Source: Bacteroidetes bacterium UBA4416 | GTDB taxonomy: Bacteria > Bacteroidota > Bacteroidia > B-17B0 > Aurantibacillaceae | Direction: 5' to 3' | Assembly (NCBI GenBank): GCA_002390745.1 | Contig: DGQK01000063.1 | Location: 132,724 to 187,445, forward strand | DNA length: 54,722 nucleotides | Shown here: piece by piece, positions 42,118 through 50,305 of the stretch | Layout of the letters: every line of letters begins with the position of its first letter | How positions within the stretch are numbered: the stretch's first letter is position 1 | The notes under the pieces: generated by a model | Told to the model about the DNA's origin: nothing | Database searches by the model: none | What the model saw: only the letters and a program-made list of their open reading frames with translations | Program-made: the position numbers and the translations under genes

Positions 42118-42738
42118 ATGATCAGAATCGTTTGCCCGACATTATGTTTACTTTTATTTTTTATGGCTTGCCGGCCGGGGAAAGCAAAAAACGTCTTCTC
42201 TGAACCGGATCAAAAACAGACTCAGGAAATTGCATCGGTACTATTTCATAAAATCCTTCAGGATACCTTCCTGATGAAACTCAGGCAACCAGTTTTTGTT
42301 AGTGATACCCTATTCCGCTTTCAGCTAAGCAAAAATCCCAATAGCATAAGCCGGCAAGATAAACTCTATTGGGTTATTCATGATGAACGTTACCTGGATA
42401 CGATTCCTTTCAACAAAAGCGATTCAGCTTATTTAGCCGCGCAGGAACACTTCACGAAATCAATAAAACTGGATGCCATCTGCTCTCCTTTCATCGTGAA
42501 ACCACGCCATTTCCTGGTTGATAAAGCACATAAGCTGATCGAAAAAACACCTTGCTGCTATACCGGTGGTTATTATACATGCTCAATCCCCGTCTATTCG
42601 CTGGACGGACTTACGGCGATCATGTCCGTGGATTATCAGGGTTTTACAATAAACAGTTCTTACACGATAGTGTATATATTCCGAAAAAATGCTAAGAACT
42701 GGGAGATTGTAAAACAAAAAACAGTAGCAATGGCTTAA
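42118..42738 (+). CDS. lipoprotein of unknown function
   Basis: A 206-residue lipoprotein (LLLFFMAC lipobox near residue 18). The central part (KLYWVIHDERYLDTIPFNKS, CSPFIVKPRHFLV) is beta-like with two Cys-Cys pairs (TPCCYTGGYYTC) near residue 147. No family is recognised. It lies in a stretch of lower GC content, which may indicate acquisition. The next gene follows after 8 nt. Confidence 0.65.
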   Translation: MIRIVCPTLCLLLFFMACRPGKAKNVFSEPDQKQTQEIASVLFHKILQDTFLMKLRQPVFVSDTLFRFQLSKNPNSISRQDKLYWVIHDERYLDTIPFNKSDSAYLAAQEHFTKSIKLDAICSPFIVKPRHFLVDKAHKLIEKTPCCYTGGYYTCSIPVYSLDGLTAIMSVDYQGFTINSSYTIVYIFRKNAKNWEIVKQKTVAMA

Positions 42739-42746
42739 AGAAAAAA

Positions 42747-43088
42747 ATGACCGAAGAAGAAAAAACATATCTACTCGAAAAAGGCCGTTCCTGGATGTTA
42801 CCAGAAGAACAAAGAGCATTGACCCGTTGTGGCTTAACAATATGGGAAAAAATAGTTGAAAGAAGAAAAGTTCAACGGAATCGGGAATATGACGAGTATT
42901 ATGGTTTTCTGGATAACAATACAAACGCGCTTGTGGCTTTAGGAGAAGATGCCTTAAAATTGAAAATTGCGGAAAGGCTATTCAAAAATCATAAAGAGCA
43001 GATCCTCAATACCTGCCCGCGCTGCGAAAAACTGGCAAGAACGCCATTAGCCAAACAATGTCGGCATTGTGGATTTGATTGGCATTAG
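42747..43088 (+). CDS. zinc-ribbon protein, unknown
   Basis: A 113-residue protein that ends in a zinc ribbon: TCPRCEKL and QCRHCGFDWH, four cysteines with a spacer of about 13. The N-terminal 80 residues are helical (EEQRALTRCGLTIWEKIVERR). No family is recognised. It is likely co-transcribed with the lipoprotein at 42118 and is followed after 1 nt by a hairpin repeat that may end the unit. Confidence 0.65.
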   Translation: MTEEEKTYLLEKGRSWMLPEEQRALTRCGLTIWEKIVERRKVQRNREYDEYYGFLDNNTNALVALGEDALKLKIAERLFKNHKEQILNTCPRCEKLARTPLAKQCRHCGFDWH

Positions 43089-43089
43089 G

Positions 43090-43117
43090 CCCTTGTTGGT
43101 GTTCTCACCAACAAGGG
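43090..43117. repeat. CCCTTGTTGG hairpin (longest copy)
   Basis: CCCTTGTTGGTG (43090-43101) and CACCAACAAGGG (43106-43117) make a perfect 12-bp stem with a 4-nt loop. It is 1 nt after the 113-aa gene. The rest of the gap to 43347 is a pyrimidine-rich stretch and the cphA promoter. Confidence 0.75.
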
Positions 43118-43261
43118 ATCGTCGTCATACCTGCATTCCTTTTATCCGATGGATGGAGCGCCTCAGCACGTTTTTTCTTGTTTCTTCATCCCTTTAGTCC
43201 CTTCTTGCCCCTCTTGTGACACGCTTCAGCCCCTCATCTCACAATCTTTTTTCTCCTGCCC

Positions 43262-43292
43262 TTTGTTTTATTTCCTATTTCTCTTATATTGT
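43262..43292 (+). promoter_or_regulatory. putative promoter of cyanophycin synthetase
   Basis: TTTG at 43262-43265 is followed, 19 nt later, by TATATTGT at 43285-43292. Spacing fits the Bacteroidota TTTG-N19-TAnnTTTG arrangement with mismatches in the -7 box. The ATG at 43348 would have a leader of about 50 nt. Confidence 0.45.
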
Positions 43293-43347
43293 GTTTCTAT
43301 AGCCTACACGACACACCTCGAAATCATACACTAAACACATCCCTTAT

Positions 43348-45963
43348 ATGAAAATTCTCAATATTCAGGCCCTGCGTGGACCAAACATCTGGAGCGTGAA
43401 CCGCAAAAAACTCATTCAAATGCGCCTCGACCTTGAAGAGATGGAGCAATTCCCTACCAACAAGATCCCGGGATTCAGGCAGCGCATCGAAGCCCTGATG
43501 CCCTCCCTGATCGAGCACCGCTGCTCGGAAGATAAGCGTGGCGGTTTTTTTGAGCGCATCGACCGCGGCACCTGGATGGGACATGTGATCGAGCACATCG
43601 CCCTCGAAACACAGAGCCTGGCCGGCATGGAAACAGGATTCGGCAGAACGCGCGAAACCAAAACGCCCGGCACTTATCATGTGGTGTTTAGCTATATTGA
43701 AGAAAAGGTAGGCATGTATGCTGCCGAAAGCGCCGTGAGAATTGCCGAAGCGCTCATCAAAGGCGAAGATTACGACCTGCAGGCCGACATCAAAAAAATG
43801 CGGGAGATCCGCGAAGATGTCCGCCTCGGGCCAAGCACCGGCAGCATCGTTGATGAAGCTGTAGCGCGCGACATTCCATGGATCCGCTTAGGCACCAACT
43901 CCCTGGTACAGCTGGGCTATGGCGTGAACCAGATGCGTTTCCAGGCCACCATTACCTGCAAAACGAGCAACATCGCCGTGGAAATTGCCTGCAACAAGGA
44001 GCAAACGAAAAAGATCCTGAACGACAATGCCATTCCTGTTGCCAAAGGCGACATCTGTGTGGACGAGGAAGACCTGAAAAATACCATCGACCGTATCGGC
44101 TACCCCATCGTGCTCAAGCCCCTCGACGGCAACCATGGCAAAGGCGCTTCCATCAATGTAAAAACCTGGGAAGATGCTTTGGCGGGAATGGAGTTCGCAA
44201 AAAAATACGGCCGCAAGGTGATCGTTGAAAAATTCATTACCGGCCATGATTTCCGTGTGCTCGTCATCGACAATAAAATGGTAGCTGCCGCACAACGCGT
44301 GCCTGCCCATGTTGTAGGCAACGGCAAAAGCACCATTACCGAACTGATCGAAGAAACCAACAAAGACCCGCGCCGCGGCTATGGCCATGAAAATGTGCTT
44401 ACTGAAATTACCGTAGACCGCGACACCACCGATCTGCTGGAAAAACGCGGTTATTCGCTGGACACAGTTCCTGCCAAAAACGAAATGGTTTACCTGAAAT
44501 CCACGGCCAACCTGAGCACCGGCGGCACGTCCATCGACATTACCGATATGATCCACCCGGAAAATGTATTCCTGGCAGAGCGCATTGCCCGTGTGATCGG
44601 GCTCGATGTGTGCGGCATCGACATCATGGCCAAGAACCTCACACAGCCTCTGAAAGAAACCGGCGGTGTGATCCTGGAAGTAAATGCTGCTCCCGGGTTC
44701 CGCATGCACCTGGCGCCGAGCGAAGGCCTGGCGCGCAACGTGGCTTCACCGGTTATCGATATGCTCTACCCTCCGGGAAAGCCTTCCCGCATCCCGATCA
44801 TTGCCGTAACAGGCACCAACGGAAAAACAACCACCACGCGCCTGCTGGCACACATTGTCAAAAACAACGGCTATAAAGTAGGCTTCACCACCAGCGACGG
44901 CATCTATGTGCAGAACCACATGCTCGAAAAAGGAGACACCACTGGGCCACTGAGCGCTGAGTTCATCCTGAAAGATCCTACTGTGGAATTTGCCGTGCTG
45001 GAAACCGCCCGTGGCGGCATCCTGCGTTCGGGCCTGGGCTTCAGCCGCTGCGACATCGGCATCATCACCAATATCCAGGAAGACCACCTCGGCCTGAGCG
45101 ACATCCACGACCTGAGCGACCTCGCCAAGGTAAAAAGCGTGGTGGTGAGAAGTGTGAAGAAAGACGGCTGGGCGGTGCTCAACGCCGAAGACAAGTACTG
45201 CGTGGAAATTGCCAAAGACCTGGACTGCAAAGTGGCTTATTTCAGCATGAACGAGCATTGCGATGTGATCGTGAACCACTGTCGTAAAGGCGGCATTGCA
45301 GCCATATACGAGAACGGATACGTGACCATTAAAAAAGGCGACTGGAAAATGCGCGTGGAAAAAGCCAGTGTCATCCCCTTAACCCTGGGGGGCAAAGCCC
45401 GCTTCATGATCGCCAATGTGTTGGCGGCAACACTGGCCAGCTATCTGTGGGGCTTCAAAACGGAAGACATCAAACAGCCGCTCGAAACCTTTATCCCAAG
45501 CGCCGCACAAACGCCGGGCCGCATGAACATCTTCAACTTCAAGAACTTTAAGGTAATGATTGATTTTGCCCATAACCCTTCGGGCTACATGGGTATCGAG
45601 GAGTTTTTGCAAAGCGTCAACTCCAACCATAAGATCGGGATCATTGCCGGTGTGGGCGACCGCCGCGACAGCGATATCATTGAGTGCGCCGCCATTGCCG
45701 CCCGCATGTTCAACCACATCATCATCCGCCAGGAAAAACACCTGCGCGGGCGCACGGAAGAGGAAATCATCAAGCTCATTCTTCAGGGCATCCAGTCGCA
45801 GAACAAGGACGTGACTTACGAGATCATCAGCAAGGAAACCGATGCCATCAAGCATGCCATCAGCATAGCCAAAGAAGGCACCTTCATCACGGCCCTCAGC
45901 GATGTGATCACCAACGCCATCGAAGTGGTGCAGCAGCACCTCGACAAGGAAGTGGATGCCTGA
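43348..45963 (+). CDS. cphA: cyanophycin synthetase
   Basis: 871 residues, the normal length of CphA1, which polymerises aspartate and arginine into the storage polymer cyanophycin. The N-terminal domain (MKILNIQALRGPNIWS) is followed by an ATP-grasp domain (GYPIVLKPLDGNHGKGAS near residue 250; metal site ILEVNAAPGFRMH near 442) and a Mur-ligase-like domain with P-loop VTGTNGKTTTTRLL near 486 and HNPSG near 741. No cyanophycinase gene is next to it, although one often accompanies cphA. It has its own promoter and terminator and stands alone. Confidence 0.95.
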   Translation: MKILNIQALRGPNIWSVNRKKLIQMRLDLEEMEQFPTNKIPGFRQRIEALMPSLIEHRCSEDKRGGFFERIDRGTWMGHVIEHIALETQSLAGMETGFGRTRETKTPGTYHVVFSYIEEKVGMYAAESAVRIAEALIKGEDYDLQADIKKMREIREDVRLGPSTGSIVDEAVARDIPWIRLGTNSLVQLGYGVNQMRFQATITCKTSNIAVEIACNKEQTKKILNDNAIPVAKGDICVDEEDLKNTIDRIGYPIVLKPLDGNHGKGASINVKTWEDALAGMEFAKKYGRKVIVEKFITGHDFRVLVIDNKMVAAAQRVPAHVVGNGKSTITELIEETNKDPRRGYGHENVLTEITVDRDTTDLLEKRGYSLDTVPAKNEMVYLKSTANLSTGGTSIDITDMIHPENVFLAERIARVIGLDVCGIDIMAKNLTQPLKETGGVILEVNAAPGFRMHLAPSEGLARNVASPVIDMLYPPGKPSRIPIIAVTGTNGKTTTTRLLAHIVKNNGYKVGFTTSDGIYVQNHMLEKGDTTGPLSAEFILKDPTVEFAVLETARGGILRSGLGFSRCDIGIITNIQEDHLGLSDIHDLSDLAKVKSVVVRSVKKDGWAVLNAEDKYCVEIAKDLDCKVAYFSMNEHCDVIVNHCRKGGIAAIYENGYVTIKKGDWKMRVEKASVIPLTLGGKARFMIANVLAATLASYLWGFKTEDIKQPLETFIPSAAQTPGRMNIFNFKNFKVMIDFAHNPSGYMGIEEFLQSVNSNHKIGIIAGVGDRRDSDIIECAAIAARMFNHIIIRQEKHLRGRTEEEIIKLILQGIQSQNKDVTYEIISKETDAIKHAISIAKEGTFITALSDVITNAIEVVQQHLDKEVDA

Positions 45964-45970
45964 GAAATAA

Positions 45971-46010
45971 AAAAAATCCTGCTTTATCCGCCATAAAGCA
46001 GGATTTTTTT
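45971..46010 (+). terminator. terminator after cphA
   Basis: AATCCTGCTTTAT and ATAAAGCAGGATT form a perfect 13-bp stem with a 5-nt loop, with A-run before and T-run after. It can work in both directions. Confidence 0.92.
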
Positions 46011-46045
46011 TACACATTTCGCACGACGTATCAATAACTCAAGCT

Positions 46046-46151
46046 ATGGGGGCGTGCTTCCCACGAAGCGTCGTGGGAGCCGTGCTTTCCGCTCCAATCT
46101 TTTGCCCCGCTCAATGCCCGCCAAAACGATTTCCGCTGCAATCAATCACGC
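46046..46151. repeat. intergenic repeat with TTTCCGCTnCAATC boxes (copy 2)
   Basis: GGGGGCGTGCTTCCCACGA, an inverted pair CCCACGA/TCGTGGG, then CTTTCCGCTCCAATC and later GATTTCCGCTGCAATC followed by ACGCGGG. Same order as the copy at 23862. It lies within the 363-nt gap between cphA and rbfA; the remainder of the gap shows no gene. Confidence 0.6.
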
Positions 46152-46326
46152 GGGCTTAGCGCAGCGGAAGGAGCCTAAGGTCATAAAGCCGTAAATCCAG
46201 GCCTTCCGTCGCTTGATGAAACCCTCAACATACGGTGTAAAGAGGCGTCCGGACATCCAAAACAGAACCCTGTTCATACTGTGAAATGTTTCACCGTTTT
46301 AATTTCTAAATCCTTACTTTTACGGT

Positions 46327-46671
46327 ATGGAAAGTGTAAGACAAAGTAAGGTTTCAAAACTATTGCAAAAAGAGCTGGCGGAAATTTTCCGGTCGAATGC
46401 AAAAACCATGTTCGACGGTGCGTTTATTACAGTAACGGTGGTAAGGATCAGCAGCGATCTGAGCTCAGCGAAAGTATATGTGAGTATTATGGCCAACACC
46501 GATGTGGACAAGGTCTATGAATCGATCAACGACCAGAAGGCCCACATTCGCAAATTGCTGGGAAACCTCATTGGCAAACAGGTGCGCGTGGTGCCGGAAC
46601 TCAGCTTTTTCATTGACGATTCTTACGACTATGCCGAAAGGATCAACAAGTTGTTTGACAAACCGATCTAA
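46327..46671 (+). CDS. rbfA: 30S ribosome-binding factor A
   Basis: A 114-residue cold-shock-related maturation factor that binds the 30S subunit and helps 16S rRNA 5' end processing. KVSKLLQKELAEIF at the N-terminus, the KH-like core ITVTVVRISSDLSSAKVYVSI near residue 34, and RVVPELSFFIDDSYDYAERI near the end all match. A TACTTTTA box lies 4 nt before the ATG. The next gene follows in the same direction. Confidence 0.93.
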   Translation: MESVRQSKVSKLLQKELAEIFRSNAKTMFDGAFITVTVVRISSDLSSAKVYVSIMANTDVDKVYESINDQKAHIRKLLGNLIGKQVRVVPELSFFIDDSYDYAERINKLFDKPI

Positions 46672-46733
46672 AAAAAGGGCTTGGTCGTGTGGAATATCCC
46701 GCCAGATGTCAACAAAACAATACCATTCAATCC

Positions 46734-47957
46734 TTGAACCTCTCTCTCTTCATAGCGCGACGTTACCTGATCTCCAAGAAGTCCAACAATGCCATCAATG
46801 TCATTTCGTGGATCAGCATCATTGCCATTGCCATTACCACAGCGGCCCTGGTCATCATCCTGTCGGCCATGAACGGCCTCACCTCGGTAGTGGCCGACCT
46901 GTACCATGCCATTGAGCCCGACCTGAAAGTAACGGCCATACATGCCAAGTACATGGAGCATACGCCTGCACTGGAAAAAAAGATCCGCTCGGTGAAAGGC
47001 ATCAGTGGCATCTCCTGGTGCGTGGAAGAAAATGCCCTTGCCAAGCTTGATGATAAGCAGGCCGTAGTGACGGTGAAAGGTGTGGATGCCGAATTTAAAA
47101 CACTCACCCATTTTGATACGGTGGTGATCGACGGCGTATACCGCTTTGAGTTCAAAGGACAGTATTACGGTGTCTTCGGAAAAGGCATCGCCCACAAGCT
47201 GGGCGTGAATGTCAACGACTTTCTTTCCCCGATTACCATCTATGCACCCAAACGCGGCAAGGTGGAAAGCATCAATCCGGAAGATGCCTTCAATAAACTC
47301 TCCATCAGCCCCGGGGGCATCTTCACGCTCAACGACGACTTCGACTACAAGTACCTTCTCATCGATCTGAAAGCGGCGCAGCAACTGTTCGATTGCCCCA
47401 ACAGTGTTTCCAGCGTGGAGATCGGCATTGCCGACCGTGATGATCTGGAAAAGGTCCAGGAGGAACTACAGGCCACACTGGGAGAAGATTATCTGATAAA
47501 GAACCGCTTTCAGCTCAACGATGTGCTCTTTAAAACCCTGGAAACCGAAAAGCTGTGGGTGTTCCTCATCCTTGCCTTCATCCTCGTTATTGCCACCTTC
47601 AACATCATCGGCGCCCTCACTATGCTCATCATCGAAAAGAAAAAGGACATCAAAACCCTGTACAACATCGGTGCCGACCAGACCTTCATCCGGAACATCT
47701 TCATGCAGGAAGGCTTTCTCATTACCGGCGTTGGCGCCATCAGCGGGCTCGTCCTCGGCATTATCGTATGCGTGCTTCAGCAGCAGTTTCACCTCGTGAA
47801 ATTCGACGACGGCTATGTAATTCCCTATTACCCGATAGAAATGCGCTGGAACGATATGGTATGGATCCTTGGTGTAGTGATGGTAATCGGCTTCCTGGCG
47901 GCACTGTACCCGGTAAGGGTATTTACCCGAAATGATTTAATACACCTGGATAAGTAA
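46734..47957 (+). CDS. LolC/LolE-type ABC transporter permease
   Basis: About 408 residues. LFIARRYLISKKSNNAIN at the start is the family hallmark, followed by a first membrane helix, a periplasmic MacB-like domain (residues 50-270) and three C-terminal helices, with the MLIIEKKKDIKTLYNIGA motif of FtsX-like permeases. It would extract lipoproteins or act on the envelope; the ATPase is not in view. The frame is open from a GTG at 46689, but a TTG at 46734 gives the family start MNLSLFIARRY and is preferred. rbfA lies just upstream. Confidence 0.82.
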   Translation: MNLSLFIARRYLISKKSNNAINVISWISIIAIAITTAALVIILSAMNGLTSVVADLYHAIEPDLKVTAIHAKYMEHTPALEKKIRSVKGISGISWCVEENALAKLDDKQAVVTVKGVDAEFKTLTHFDTVVIDGVYRFEFKGQYYGVFGKGIAHKLGVNVNDFLSPITIYAPKRGKVESINPEDAFNKLSISPGGIFTLNDDFDYKYLLIDLKAAQQLFDCPNSVSSVEIGIADRDDLEKVQEELQATLGEDYLIKNRFQLNDVLFKTLETEKLWVFLILAFILVIATFNIIGALTMLIIEKKKDIKTLYNIGADQTFIRNIFMQEGFLITGVGAISGLVLGIIVCVLQQQFHLVKFDDGYVIPYYPIEMRWNDMVWILGVVMVIGFLAALYPVRVFTRNDLIHLDK

Positions 47958-47979
47958 ATCCACTTAAAATGCCATGAAA

Positions 47980-48007
47980 AAAGCCAAAGCTTTGTAGCTT
48001 TGGCTTT
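47980..48007 (+). terminator. terminator after the LolC-like gene
   Basis: AAAGCCAAAGCT (47980-47991) and AGCTTTGGCTTT (47996-48007) form a perfect 12-bp stem with a 4-nt loop. Confidence 0.85.
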
Positions 48008-48026
48008 ATAACAAATGGCTGGCTGC

Positions 48027-49115
48027 CTAACCTTCTATATGAGGCTTGCAGCGGCGTGTTCCTTTTTGAAAGCTCATTTTCCAATACATGTATCCATTAA
48101 ACGATAACGCAACTCCATGGGAAGTGACGATCGTAGAATTATCCACAAGGCTTAACGATGAATTGGCACAATCATTTAAAACAAAGCTTTTGGCATTGGC
48201 GAGCATTGTGTTATAAGTAGCTCCCGATAAAAGGGTAGATGCCGTGGCATTGCAATAGGCCAGCGTATTCACCGTAGGACCTTCGTACAGGAAGGAATAG
48301 GAGGACCCGGCAGTGATGTTAACGGTGGTGATCCCTGTAAAATAATAACCGTTATCACAGCCAATGTATCCCAAATCCCTGCAATTCATTTCAGCCTGGA
48401 AGTCAGCCCTGACACCATAAGGAGGGCTCCAGGGATATTGATTACCTCCGCAGGTAAAGAAACTGTTGACCTCACTCCAGTCGCAATTGGCATACTGCTG
48501 GCTGGTCGCCCACACATTTGCCGTGCACTTGTAGAGTAATCCGGAAAGATTGGGCTTCATCACGCTGGCCGTTACCTCGAAAAATCCCTGCCCTGTATCC
48601 GTATCTGCATAAGTCACTATATCTATTGCCGAAATTTTGAGGGTACTGCTGATCATGGCATTGAACCTCGCCTGAAGATCGGCATAGATGTCATTAAGTT
48701 CGGAGGAGCTGATGCTCAGGTTTGCCGGATCGGCCGCATCTATCGTGAACGGATAGGTGCTCACATCCAGGGATACATCGAGCATATCGGGGCCGCCATA
48801 AGAATCAAAATCAAAATTAATGGAGGCTTCCAGCTCGTACTCTGCAATATCGAGGGCCACATCTCCTGTCCAACCTGTGCTTCTTGAGTTCTTCCCTGCC
48901 TGCGCCTTGAACGCACGGATCAGCTCATAAGTTTGTTCGTCGGTAAATTTACCGGCAGCACTTTTTACCAGGAAGCCTTGTTTCTTTTTTGAAGATGTTT
49001 GTTGCTCCGGGGCAGGCTTACAGGACTTTGACTCCTTCTTACACATGCTGAGGGCAAAGGAAAAAAGGATGAGGCCCATTCCTAAAAACAAAGGAAAGAT
49101 GTTGTTTCGCTTCAT
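48027..49115 (-). CDS. lipoprotein of unknown function
   Basis: About 362 residues from the ATG at 49115 (MKRNNIFPLFLGMGL). A lipobox-like ALSMC is followed by KKESKSCKPAP. The rest is beta-rich with acidic D-rich segments (FDFDSYGGPDMLDVSLD) and several cysteines in the second half (CTANVW, CDWSEV, FFTCGGNQ, NCRDLGYIGC). I recognise no family. The frame is open from 49142, but the ATG at 49115 gives the signal directly. It is convergent with the LolC-like gene. Confidence 0.65.
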   Translation of the reverse strand: MKRNNIFPLFLGMGLILFSFALSMCKKESKSCKPAPEQQTSSKKKQGFLVKSAAGKFTDEQTYELIRAFKAQAGKNSRSTGWTGDVALDIAEYELEASINFDFDSYGGPDMLDVSLDVSTYPFTIDAADPANLSISSSELNDIYADLQARFNAMISSTLKISAIDIVTYADTDTGQGFFEVTASVMKPNLSGLLYKCTANVWATSQQYANCDWSEVNSFFTCGGNQYPWSPPYGVRADFQAEMNCRDLGYIGCDNGYYFTGITTVNITAGSSYSFLYEGPTVNTLAYCNATASTLLSGATYNTMLANAKSFVLNDCANSSLSLVDNSTIVTSHGVALSFNGYMYWKMSFQKGTRRCKPHIEG

Positions 49116-49213
49116 AGTATGTACAGTTAATTGGTTTAGCACTAAGTTAAATCAACCGCTATACATATCTGCCAGTATAATTACCTGACTTTGCCAATAA
49201 ATGATGACGGGAT

Positions 49214-50080
49214 TCAGGGAATCGTTGTCGTACCGGGCTCTTCAGGATGCTCCACCAGCCTCACGCCATCGTCGTGCAGCGTCACCTTACGCTGCCGGTA
49301 CAGGACACCGATCGACTTTTTGAAGGTAGCCTTGCTCATATTGAACTTTCTCTCAATGATATCAGGAGAGGATTTATCTGTCAGATTCATAAAGCCGTCG
49401 TTGGCTCTCAGGTATTCCAGGATCTTATCCGTGGAGGACAGAACGTGCTTGAAGCCCAGGTTCTGAAGGCTGAGATCGATCAGGTTGTTGTCGCGGATCA
49501 GCTTGATATAGCCCTTGACCTGGTCGCCTACATCAAGATCGGTAAAGAGGTCGTTATGATAAATGAGGCCTTTGTGCAAGCCGTTGATGATGCAGGTAAA
49601 GCCAAGATCGGTCTTATTATAGACCAAAAGGTCCACTTCCTGTCCCTGCTCCACTGTGAGCTGCTCGTTGCTGATAAACTTATTGATCTTCCCGGAAGCC
49701 ACAATGCGTTGCGAAGCCTCGTCAATGTAGATATAGACCACATACGGATGCCCTTCCTGCATTTTATGCTTCTGCTCCTTGAACGGTACAAACAGATCTT
49801 TCTCAAGGCCCCAGTCCAGAAAAGCGCCTACCTGGTTGACAGCCGACACATGCAAAAAGGCGAACTGCCCCACTTCGGCATAAGGCTGGTAACGCGTGGC
49901 GATGAGCCTGTCCTCCGAGTCCTTGTAAATAAATACCTCGATCTCATCACCGATCCGAAACTCCGGCTCGATGAATTTCTTAGGCAACAGCACTTCACCA
50001 CCCTTATCATCTCCGAGGTACATGCCTACCGGGGTATCTCTTAAAATAATCAGTGTATTTGTTTTTCCTAAGGTTATCAT
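49214..50080 (-). CDS. S1 RNA-binding protein, CvfB-like
   Basis: 288 residues. It begins with an S1-like fold (TLIILRDTPVGMYLG), followed by an S1 domain near residues 70-140 (LHVSAVNQVGAFLDWGLEKDLFVP), a third beta domain and a C-terminal winged-helix-like segment (KATFKKSIGVLYRQRKVTLHDDG). This is the CvfB arrangement: a conserved virulence-linked RNA-binding regulator in Gram-positives, with unclear role in Bacteroidota. A TACCTTTG box on the minus strand (50105 to 50098) supports the start at 50080. Confidence 0.85.
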   Translation of the reverse strand: MITLGKTNTLIILRDTPVGMYLGDDKGGEVLLPKKFIEPEFRIGDEIEVFIYKDSEDRLIATRYQPYAEVGQFAFLHVSAVNQVGAFLDWGLEKDLFVPFKEQKHKMQEGHPYVVYIYIDEASQRIVASGKINKFISNEQLTVEQGQEVDLLVYNKTDLGFTCIINGLHKGLIYHNDLFTDLDVGDQVKGYIKLIRDNNLIDLSLQNLGFKHVLSSTDKILEYLRANDGFMNLTDKSSPDIIERKFNMSKATFKKSIGVLYRQRKVTLHDDGVRLVEHPEEPGTTTIP

Positions 50081-50097
50081 ATCTCATTTTTACGCCG

Positions 50098-50105
50098 CAA
50101 AGGTA
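50098..50105 (-). promoter_or_regulatory. putative -7 box for the CvfB-like gene
   Basis: Minus-strand TACCTTTG, an exact TAnnTTTG match, 17 nt upstream of the ATG at 50080. Confidence 0.5.
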
Positions 50106-50194
50106 CATTTTTTAGTCTTAAATATCTTTTACATTTAAATCCTCTGCTGTTCCCTAAATAGGGAGCCGATTTTAAGAGATATATGAACCCTTAA

Positions 50195-50226
50195 TTTGCA
50201 ATTATTAACACATATAATTATATTAG
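50195..50226 (+). promoter_or_regulatory. putative promoter of the giant adhesin
   Basis: TTTG at 50195-50198 is followed, 20 nt later, by TATATTAG at 50219-50226, one mismatch from TAnnTTTG. The ATG at 50306 would have a leader of about 75 nt in an AT-rich stretch. Confidence 0.35.
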
Positions 50227-50305
50227 TATCAGGGGATGTTATATTAAGATTAAGTTAATATAAAAATCTGTTAAAAAGTAATGCGTTTCTACTTAAATCT
50301 ATCCT

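Noticed and set aside
43149..43334. 61-aa ORF before cphA
   Set aside because: It lies across the cphA promoter in a pyrimidine-rich gap and has no family pattern.
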